From the NCBI GenBank assembly GCA_016844955.1, contig JAERTH010000029.1:1-48625 (forward strand): a stretch of 48,625 nt of DNA, read 5' to 3'. The translations under genes were made by a program, and so were the position numbers. This DNA is from Fidelibacterota bacterium. Its GTDB lineage: Bacteria; Fidelibacterota; UBA8477; JABMPR01. Position 1 is the stretch's first letter. Every line of letters begins with the position of its first letter. The notes beneath the pieces are model-generated. The model had not been told where the DNA came from, searched no databases, and saw only the letters and a program-made list of their open reading frames with translations. Below, one piece after another: positions 17,206 through 27,000 of this stretch.

Positions 17206-20200
17206 GTGAACGGATGGAATAAAATTCAACTGAGAGTGCCAAAAATAATTACTAATTACTTCAGCAAACTTCTGCTGACGATCCTTAGTATTTCAAACCT
17301 GATGGCCCAACAACAGGCAGTCAAATTTAATCATCTCGTCATTGAAGACGGACTATCAAATAGCTATATCACCTGCATACTCCAGGATGGTAAGGGGCTC
17401 ATGTGGTTTGGAACCCAGGACGGACTCAACAAGTTTGATGGCTACGATTTTACCGTGTACAAGCATGATTCATCCGATCCCAATTCACTTTCAGACAATT
17501 ACATAAGATCCATCATTGAAACCAGTGACGGCTTGCTCTGGATTGGAACCGAAAGCGGGGGGCTGAATAAATTTGATCCCCCCACAGAGCGGTTCACCCA
17601 TTACACACACAACCCAACTGACCCTAACAGCTTGAGTCATAATAGTGTCAAGGTCATCTATGCCAACCCGTATGACAATGGCGGCGTCATCTGGCTCGGA
17701 ACCATTGGAGCTGGTGTCGATAAATACAATTCAACCTCCAACACATTCACACACTACCGCAATGATCCAGACGAGCACAATTCTATCAGCAACAACTACA
17801 TCAATTCAATCCATATGGACAGTCGCGGCTACCTGTGGGTGGCTACGTTGAATGGGCTCAACCGATATAATCCTCCCCAGGATAGTTGGACAGCATTCTA
17901 CAATGATCCTGAGGATAGCAAGTCCATCAGCAACTCAGAAGTGTATTCCATTCTGGAGGGCAGCAATGGGGCGCTTTTGTTTGGAACCCTGGATGGAATG
18001 AATCAACTGTTGGATGGCAATAGATTTGTCCGTTTCGACATTGATGCTAACCTGGAATTGAATGAGGTCGATATACAATCCATGCTTCAAGATCAATACG
18101 GACGATACTGGATTGGCACATTTCACGGTCTACGCAGATTTGACAAGAAAGAAAACAACCTGGTCCTGTACCAGAACGATTCAGGAGACCCTAATAGCCT
18201 GAGCGATAATAACATTACTTGCCTGTATGAGGATAATTCAGGTCTCTTGTGGGTGGGAACCGGCGGTGGTGGCATTAACAAAATGAAGCCCAATGCTGAA
18301 TATTTTCTCCATTATGACCACATACCTGGAAATCCGGTTAGTCTTAGTCACCCCAGTATTCGTGGAATTTATGAAGATCAGGCAGGAATTCTGTGGGTTG
18401 GAGGGTATGGAGGGTTAAACCGAATAGATCGGGCAACGCAGCAGTATACTCATTTCAGAGCCAAAGCTGTTCATTCAGGTTATCTAAACACCGATGCTAT
18501 CTTTAGCATCATCGGGGACCGGGGAAATCAAAATGTCTTGTGGATCGGTTCTGAAGGGGAGGGGCTGTTCAGGTTTGAAAAAAACACGGGAAAAGTAAAA
18601 CACTTTCTTGAAGATGATGCTGACATCCAACGATTATACATGGACATCAGCGGGAAGCTCTGGATTGCCACCTTAAAAGGCCTGGTACGCATGGATACCA
18701 CCAGTTCTGAATTGATTACTTTTAATCATGACCCCCAAAATAATCAGAGTCTTAGCGATGATAAAGTGGTGACCATTTATGAGGATAGTCAGGGACTGAT
18801 CTGGGTTGGGACCAAAACCAACGGTCTTAATCGATTTAACCCGGAGACCCAAAAATTCACGCGATTCACCCATGATATCAATAACCCCAACAGTCTGAGC
18901 ATCAATCGAATCAAATCAATTTTTGAGGATCGAGCTGGAGTTTTATGGATTGGTACCAACGGGGGCGGATTAAATCAATTCGACCGACAAACCGAATCCT
19001 TTAAAAAATTTACTGTCAAGGATGGGCTTCCCAATGATGTGATCTATGGGATTTTAGAGGATAATAATAGCAACCTGTGGTTGAGCACAAACCTGGGGTT
19101 GTCCTGCTTTAACCCCAAAACAAACACCTTCAAAAATTATGACATCAATGATGGCTTGCAAAGCAACGAGTTTAATACCTCCTCCTACTTCAAAAGCAAA
19201 AGTGGTGAAATGTTTTTTGGCGGGATAAATGGCCTCAATGCCTTCCATCCTGAGAGAATTCAAGAGGATGACTTTATTCCTCCCATTGTCCTTACGAATT
19301 TTTTGATTTTTAACGAACCGGTTCCTATAGGTGAAATAGAACAGGAACGAATCATCCTGGAACGCCATATTTCCGAAACCTCAGAATTACATTTGTCCTA
19401 TAAGGATGCGGTCATTTCTTTTGAGTTTACGGCGCTGAGCTATGCTGCTCCATTAAAAAACCTATATGCCTATAAAATGGAAGGTTTTGACAAGGACTGG
19501 ATCTACACAGATGCATCAAGACGCTTTGCCACTTATACGGATCTCAGGCCGGGGAAGTATGTGTTTAAAGTAAAAGGATCGAACCATGATGGGGTGTGGA
19601 ATAATACTGGCACATCCATCAAAATTCAAGTGGCTCCCCCTTTCTGGAAAACATGGTGGGCGTATGTCCTGTATATTTTCATCGCTCTATTCCTGCTTGT
19701 GGGGAGTTTCCAATGGAGACTCTGGCAGATGCATAGACGTACTGAAGTCTTGGAAGCTCTGGTTGAAGAAAGAACCGTTGAGATTCGTCAACATCAACAC
19801 GAGCTGGAAAAACAATTCAACTTTGTGAATAGCGTCATCGAGTCACTTTCACATCCGTTTTATGTTGTAGATGTGGCCAGCCAGGAAGCCGTGCTGGCCA
19901 ACACGGCAGCCCGTAGAGCCGAAGTACTTGAAACCTCGATTCATGCCTCGCCCATCTTGGAACCGGGTGAAGCCCTGAGTAAATCTGAATATCAATTGAT
20001 GCTAGCCGGAGTAAAAGAGACAGGCCAGGCTGTGATGAGCGAAAAAAAACATCTCGATTCCTCTGGGGAGGAGAAGGTTTATCAGATTAACTCCTATCCC
20101 ATCTTTGATCAGGATGGCCAGGTGATTCAAGTAATCAAATACTGGTTGGATATCAGTGAAAGAAAAGCCCTTGAAAATGCATTAACAGATAGTCTACAGA

Positions 20201-20625
20201 AACGTGATCAGGAGCTAACTACCAAAGCCATGCGTATGGCTCAGGATAAAGAAGTATTAATTGGAATCGTCAAAGACGTGCAGGAATTATATGAGAAAAG
20301 TCAGCCGAATAAAAAAGCACCTTTTAGATCCCTGCTTTCCAAACTCAATGATCAAATTAGTTCTGACAATCAATGGGATGAATTTGAGCTGTGGTTCCAG
20401 GAAGTTCACAAAGATTTCTTTACCGCACTGAATAAAGATTTCCCGGATCTTGTTCCCCGGGAAATGAAGATTTGTGCATTCTTGAAACTGAATCTCAGCA
20501 CAAAGGAAATAGCCAATTTGACCAACCTTACTGTGAAGACCATAGAGGTCTATCGGTCAACCTTGCGCAAAAAATTGGGTGTTCCACCCGGTACAAATTT
20601 GTTAAAATTCATTAATGATATTTAG
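17206..20625 (+). CDS. Membrane-anchored propeller sensor with PAS and LuxR-type HTH, no kinase
   Basis: 1139 aa from GTG 17206; a GTG at 17236 is an alternative because neither has a strong binding site. A signal anchor (YFSKLLLTILSISNLMAQ) is followed by 14 two-component-regulator propeller repeats of the form LW-(I/V)-GT-x-x-GLN-(K/R)-(F/Y). That number is enough for two seven-bladed propellers, spanning residues ~40-680. A Y_Y_Y domain follows at ~740-810 (KMEGFDKDW, TYTDLRPGKYVFKVKGSN). A single TM segment is at ~817-837 (WWAYVLYIFIALFLLVGSF), then a coiled coil and a PAS domain (~875-985, ending WLDISERKALE). The C-terminal ~58 residues are a LuxR/GerE helix-turn-helix (PREMKICAFLKLNLSTKEIA, then KTIEVYRSTLRKKLGV). 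No HisKA, HATPase or receiver domain is present. It should sense an extracytoplasmic ligand and contact DNA directly from the membrane. Confidence 0.88.
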   Translation: MNGWNKIQLRVPKIITNYFSKLLLTILSISNLMAQQQAVKFNHLVIEDGLSNSYITCILQDGKGLMWFGTQDGLNKFDGYDFTVYKHDSSDPNSLSDNYIRSIIETSDGLLWIGTESGGLNKFDPPTERFTHYTHNPTDPNSLSHNSVKVIYANPYDNGGVIWLGTIGAGVDKYNSTSNTFTHYRNDPDEHNSISNNYINSIHMDSRGYLWVATLNGLNRYNPPQDSWTAFYNDPEDSKSISNSEVYSILEGSNGALLFGTLDGMNQLLDGNRFVRFDIDANLELNEVDIQSMLQDQYGRYWIGTFHGLRRFDKKENNLVLYQNDSGDPNSLSDNNITCLYEDNSGLLWVGTGGGGINKMKPNAEYFLHYDHIPGNPVSLSHPSIRGIYEDQAGILWVGGYGGLNRIDRATQQYTHFRAKAVHSGYLNTDAIFSIIGDRGNQNVLWIGSEGEGLFRFEKNTGKVKHFLEDDADIQRLYMDISGKLWIATLKGLVRMDTTSSELITFNHDPQNNQSLSDDKVVTIYEDSQGLIWVGTKTNGLNRFNPETQKFTRFTHDINNPNSLSINRIKSIFEDRAGVLWIGTNGGGLNQFDRQTESFKKFTVKDGLPNDVIYGILEDNNSNLWLSTNLGLSCFNPKTNTFKNYDINDGLQSNEFNTSSYFKSKSGEMFFGGINGLNAFHPERIQEDDFIPPIVLTNFLIFNEPVPIGEIEQERIILERHISETSELHLSYKDAVISFEFTALSYAAPLKNLYAYKMEGFDKDWIYTDASRRFATYTDLRPGKYVFKVKGSNHDGVWNNTGTSIKIQVAPPFWKTWWAYVLYIFIALFLLVGSFQWRLWQMHRRTEVLEALVEERTVEIRQHQHELEKQFNFVNSVIESLSHPFYVVDVASQEAVLANTAARRAEVLETSIHASPILEPGEALSKSEYQLMLAGVKETGQAVMSEKKHLDSSGEEKVYQINSYPIFDQDGQVIQVIKYWLDISERKALENALTDSLQKRDQELTTKAMRMAQDKEVLIGIVKDVQELYEKSQPNKKAPFRSLLSKLNDQISSDNQWDEFELWFQEVHKDFFTALNKDFPDLVPREMKICAFLKLNLSTKEIANLTNLTVKTIEVYRSTLRKKLGVPPGTNLLKFINDI

Positions 20626-20995
20626 CTTCACACCTCACCCCCTCAACATTTATCGCTTCATAACACCTTATAGTTAATTAATTAGAAACAGTCATTTACA
20701 GTTGTTATGCCTGAATGGTATAGTGGTTTATTTAAGGTACATTCAGGTTTTCATAAGGCTCGTGTCAATGGTTTACCCCTAAGTTTTAGCATCATGGATC
20801 AAAACAATTCGAAAGATAGTCAGCCAGACGTAGGGCTTAGAGGGGAAGATGGGTCTTCTGATATGAATTCGCCAGCCACTACAGATGAAGATGCAAAAAA
20901 ATTTGAGAAAGCAATGGCTGAATTAAAGGTCTTGAAAGCATATCTGAAAAAACAAGAATCCGAAAAAAATGATACAAATAAAGAGGAGCGCAACG
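20626..20995. other. 370-nt region upstream of the giant surface gene
   Basis: Apart from the small candidate ORF at 20794 and the AAGAGGAG ribosome binding site at 20981-20988, nothing was recognised. No stem-loop terminator is evident after the 17206 gene. Confidence 0.4.
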
Positions 20996-21024
20996 ATGAA
21001 TTATCAAAAGACCAGCTTTATTAA
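20794..21024 (+). CDS. Small charged hypothetical protein overlapping the next gene
   Basis: 76 aa from ATG 20794 (the frame also runs back to an ATG at 20707). The product is hydrophilic, with an acidic, disordered-looking N-terminal half and a K/E-rich helix (DAKKFEKAMAELKVLKAYLK). Its end overlaps the start of the 2414-aa gene by 29 nt, and that gene's ribosome binding site lies inside it, which would fit translational coupling. No strong binding site precedes either start and no family was recognised, so it may be a chance ORF. Confidence 0.35.
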   Translation: MDQNNSKDSQPDVGLRGEDGSSDMNSPATTDEDAKKFEKAMAELKVLKAYLKKQESEKNDTNKEERNDELSKDQLY

Positions 21025-24000
21025 AATCCTTAGCATCATAATGGTATTGTTGCTTATGGTAACATCTCTAACTGCTGATCAGATTCTGCATTGGTCAGGT
21101 GAATCGAACGCGAATGATGTTTCGGGTAATGGATACCACGCAACGCCATACAATATCACTTACGTTTCCGGTGTCCAGGGCGAGAGTTTTAATTTTAATG
21201 GATCAATTACTAGTAGTGCTTCCTCCCTTTCCAGAACTCTATCCCATTACCCCACAGTCTCCATTTCATTTTGGATCAATCCCAGCGAGCAAACGGCAGG
21301 TGGTCAATGGCTCAAAAGGATTTTTAGCAGCGTCTCTGACCGATCTGAAATCGCATTTCGTGGTCAAAATATCTATATCTACACACCTTCTGCAGGCTGG
21401 AATTATCTCGGTACCATCAACCTGCATCAATGGAGCCACATTGTCATAACCCAGAATGATGGTGACAATAGTTTGAAATGTTATATCAATGGAGATCTTG
21501 TTGCTGAAAAATCCATGGATTTCCAGGTAAGCGGGGCGATTAAGATGGGAAGAAAGTATAACTACGCTGGAGAATCCTTCAAGGGTGCCCTGGATGAAAT
21601 AAAATTCTATTCACATGTGTTGACTCCTGCTGAAATCGCGGAGGAATATGATTCGGAAGCCCCGGTTATCACCCTTATGGGAAACAACCCTACCAGCTTG
21701 TTTTTCCGTGATACATACGTTGAACCTGGGTACACCGTAACGGATAATCGTGATCCCAATCCCACTGTAGAAGTCACGGGTGCTGTGAACACAGAAGCCC
21801 CCGGATCCTATGTGTTAACCTATACGGCCACCGATGCGAGCGGCAATGTCAGTACTCCTGTACAACGTACTGTGACTGTGAACAGTCTGCTAACCAACGG
21901 AGGATTTGAAGGCACCGGTTCTGGGTGGAGTAAGAGTGGTAACGTCTGGATTCACGGTAGTGTGGTTCATTTTAATGAATATAATTCATCTGCAAATGGG
22001 TCAGTCTACCAATACGTGAATACCGTGATTGGGCAACAGTATCGATTGGAGTTTGATTATTGTGCCCACGGGAATACAGCACCCGGCGGTATGCGGGTTC
22101 GAGCCCATGTTGGCCCCTCACCAGTAGTATTAGATCAGACGCTGACAGCCGGTCCAGTTGCATGGGAATGGCAACATGCCTCCTATACATTTACTGCTCA
22201 ACAGACCAGCACTCGCATATGGTTTGGAGATAGTTCCACCCGATCCTATCAGTGTGATTTACATTTGAATAATGCAACTCTGATTGAATACACCCCACCC
22301 AATGCCGTCGCCGGCCTTGATCAATTCATCACATGCGTAATTGGCGACATTCAAGTTGAGTTAGATGGATCTGCTTCAACTCATCCTGACGGGGAAGCTC
22401 TGACATACAGTTGGAGCGAAGGGAACACCATTTTAGGAACTGAGGCTGTGATTGCCCCATTGCTTGATGCAGGAGAGCATCAAATTACACTTACGGTTAC
22501 CGATGCATCAGGTGGATCTCATAGCGACCAGATAGTGGTGAGTATTGAAGCGGACACTGAAGACCCAACCATCGTGCTAAGCGACTATCCACCAACGCTT
22601 GCAATAAATACCCCCTATGTGGAGGCAGGCTATCAGGCCTCCGATGTCTGCGATGCAGGGGTTGAAGTCACTATCACTGGAAATGTTGATACAGGAGTCT
22701 CTGGCATATATACCCTAACCTATTCAGCTCAGGATGACGCAGGGAATACGAGTACAGTGGATCGAGTTGTAACGGTCCTGCCAGGTTCACAAACACATGA
22801 AGGTGAAGATGTATCCGTCGAACTAAAGGACGAAAACCACCCAGGTGAGGAAAGTAAGCTTAAGATAAAATTTGAACATGTCGATGAAAGTGGAGCTACC
22901 ACTTATAAAACCAAAGACCATGCGGAATGGCAGCTAGAAAACCCAGAACTGCCCGAGAATGCAAAATCACAGGAGCAGGCAAAACTTCACGAAATTTCCA
23001 CAACCGCTAAAAGTAGCGGTAAGATCGAGTTGGAATTTGAATATGATGACGAAATGTATACTGATCCTGAAAAGTTAAAAATTCTGAAGGCCAGGGATTC
23101 CGATGATGATGGGGAGCTGGACGAATGGGTTGATAAAACCTCCCAGCACGATCCGGATGCAAAGAAAATCAAGGCTGAAGTTGACTCACTTGCTTCAGAC
23201 CCGGAAAAACCCTCTCGTTTTGTTGTTGTGGAAATCAATAATACACCTGTGGCCGATGCGGGAGCAGATCAATCAATTTCATGTGCAGCAATTGATGTTG
23301 AGATTGAATTAAATGGATCTGCTTCTTCTGATCTGGATGGGGATATTCTGTCCCACATTTGGAGCATAGGCAGTACGATTATCGGTAGTGAAGCCACTAT
23401 TTATCCAACGCTAGGTGGTGGAGATCATGTCGTTACACTTACCGTAACGGATCTTTTTGGTGATTCCCATAGTGACCAGGTGCTGGTTAGCATTGATATC
23501 GATGATGCAAGTCCAACAATCACGCTTAATGCATATCCTCCAACCCTGGCAGTATTCACCCCCTATGTTGAGGCCGGCTATGTGACCTGGGATGCCTGTG
23601 ATGCAGAGGTAGATGTTGAAATTGTCGGTACTGTTAACACCGATGTACCAGGGATGAATACAATAACCTATTCAGCCCAGGATGATGTCGGGAATATCAG
23701 TACTGCAACGCGAGTAATCCTGGTCATGCCGGGTGAGCATACTCCTGAGGGTGACCATGTAAAGGTCAGTCCAATCGACGAAAACAACCCGGATGCAGAG
23801 AAGCGGATGGAGATAGATTTTGAGCAAGTTGAAGAGAGTGGAGCCACAAAATACAAATCCAAACCACAAGAAGAATGGGGCTCAGAAATTCCAGAGCTAC
23901 CGGAAAAAGTGAAGCCGGATACTCGGACAAAACTCCACGATGTATCCACAACGGCAGAAAGTACAGGCTCGATTGAGATTGAGTTTAAATATGAAGATCA

Positions 24001-27000
24001 ACGGTATGAGCAACCCGAGCGGGTGAGAATTCTCAAAGCCCAGGATACCAATGGTGATGGGGAGCTGGATGAATGGGTTGATAAGACAACGGATCACGAT
24101 TACGACGAAAAGAAGATAAAAGCTGAGGTTGAATCGATTTCCCCTGATGAAGAATCGCCGTCACATTTTATTATCGTGGAAATTCACAATCGCCCAGTTG
24201 CTGACGCCGGTGCAGATCAATCTGTTGTCATTAATGAAGGCACCGCACTTATTCAGCTTGATGGGTCAGGTTCCAGTGATCTTGACAACGATATAGTTAG
24301 CTATTCCTGGTCTGGTTCAGGTGTTTCCGCTGATGGCGAATCCCCGGAATTACTGCTATCGGATGGCGTTTATAATATTGTGCTAACGGTAACAGATGAA
24401 AGTGGCAAGCTAGATATGGATGCAGTCACCATCTCGGTAGATCTTGGCCAAACAACTGAGGTTGGATTCGATATTGAAGTCGAACCGGTGGATATCACTA
24501 CAAACACTTACCCTGTGAAGCTCGAGTTTGATGAAATCATTGAGGAAGGAATTTCTAAAACAGAGAGCCGTCCCAATGGACCACCGCTACCTGATAGAGA
24601 AAATGGTGGCAAAAAATACAAAGACTATCCAGATCGTGTCTACTATGAGATTGAAACCGATGCAAAACATCGTGGAAATGCCAAGGTTGAAATAGACTAC
24701 ACCTCGCGTGAATATGGTCGTCCTGAGAATCTTCGACTACTTCATCATGAGGATACGGATGATGATGGAGAAACCGATAGCTGGGTTGATTGTACCAGCT
24801 CCCATGACAGAGAATCCAAAAAAATCAAGGGTACTGTTTCCAGTTTCTCACCCTTTATTGTCGTGGAAGAACTGTTCCCACCAGTGGCTGATGCAGGTGC
24901 AGATTTTAACACAGTCATATCTACAGGTGGAATGGCCTCCATAACACTTGATGGGTCTGGCTCCACTGATTCTGAAGAAGATGTGTTAACATACAGTTGG
25001 AGTGGATCATTCGGGACGGTTTCTGGTGTCACCCCAACCATCTCCCTGCCTTCTGGCTCACATCTGATCACACTCACCGTGGATGATGGATATGAAGGCA
25101 CTTCCAGCGATGAGCTCACGGTCACCGTTACAGAAGTAGATATTCCTCCTCAAGGTCTGTTGGCCTATTGGCCTGGCAATGGAGATGCACAGGACAAATC
25201 TGGGTTCGGAAATCACGGAACCATGCAGGGCAGTATTCAGTATCCAGAGGGTGTGGATGAACAGGCTTTTGGCATGAACAATACTGGCTATGTTAACGCC
25301 AGTGTTAGTGACCTACCAGTGGGCAACGCTCCCCGGGCAGTCTCCTTCTGGATGTATACGGATGAAGCTTCTTGGGTGGGTAATCAGAATACAGTTTTCT
25401 CCTATGGATTGCCATATGCAAGTCGTTCCTTTGCCCTGGATATGCATAGCTATCCCACGATGGAATTCTATAGTTATGGTAATGATATAATTTTTGATGC
25501 TGGTACGCGAGCAACTGGTTGGAATCACATCGTCATTAGCTATGATGCTGATCAAGTTGTAAGCATATATGTAAACAACCAATTGGTTGCTCAGGAAGTA
25601 AGACAGATCAATACCGCTGCAACATTGTTGAATATTGGTACATCTAACATCTCGGGAGCCAGCTGGCATTTTAATGGAATGATTGATGATTTTGCATTGT
25701 ACAATCGTCCCTTAACACCCACTGAGATTGATCAGATGTTTCAAGATCTGAATCCGAACTCCCCACCTATCACTCATGCTGGTGAGCCACAGACAATTGA
25801 ATGTGTTGTGGAAGAAACCGAGGTAACTCTCGATGGTTCAGCCTCTTCAGATCCTGATGGCGATGAACTTGATTATAGTTGGAGGCTTGGTCCCTTGGAA
25901 GTCAGTACTGAACCAACCTTTTCTAGAACGCTGACGCCTGGTTTACACAGCTTTACACTTACTGTAGATGACGGCTTGGTGTCCACCAGTGCCAATGTTG
26001 AAGTTGAAGTGATTGCCGATACCGAAGCCCCTGAACTGACATTGCTTGGAACCGGTCCCTTTGGAGTGAATATCCATGGTGTTTGGGATGATCCGGGCTA
26101 TGAAGCTACTGATGCCTGTGACGCTGAGGTTACTGTGGATGTTACAGGAGCTGTAGATACAGAAATACCCGGAGCATATACTATAACATATATAGCGACG
26201 GATGCAGCCGGCCTGGAAACCGAGGTGACGCGCCTGGTTACCGTTATCAATGCGGTTCCAGTAGCCGCCGCCGGTGAAGATCAGGACTTTGATTGCATAG
26301 TTGATAACATCGATGTAGTTCTAAGTGGGTCAGGTTCGACGGATGCTGATGGTGATGTTCTCACTTATAGCTGGAGTTTAGGTGAATCAGTAGTTAGCTC
26401 TGAAGCAGTATTTACAACCAATCTACCTGCAGGAACTCACCTCTATACGCTCACGGTGAGTGATGGTTTTGATAGTTCCAGCGACATTGTACAGATAACC
26501 ATCATTGCAGATACCGAACCTCCGTTGATCACTCTGGAGGGCGAAAACCCAATGGATCTGGGACTTTACCTGGAATATGTTGAACCCGGCTATGCTGCAT
26601 TAGATGCGTGCGGGTCAGAGGTAGTCCTGGGTGATTCAACCGACCTGAATATCAATGTACCAGGACAGTATACTATCACCTACACTGCCACGGATGCAGG
26701 TGGAAACATCTCCACGGCAGAACGAATAGTCAATGTGATCAATACGGTTCCAGAGCTTGTCAATGAAGTGAACGGAATTGAACTCTCATATGGTGATAAT
26801 CTGCTCAGTACTGAAATTGACCTGTCCACTGTCTTTGCAGATGTGGATACAAATGACGTTTTGACCTTTACTTTTAGTCATTCGAATAGTGATGTCGTTG
26901 CGGTTACACTGGTGGACTCAATCCTGAGTTTTGAAGCTGTAAATCTGGGCGAATCACTGGTTGAGATATCTGCCACAGATCCCTGGAGTGAAATGGTCAC

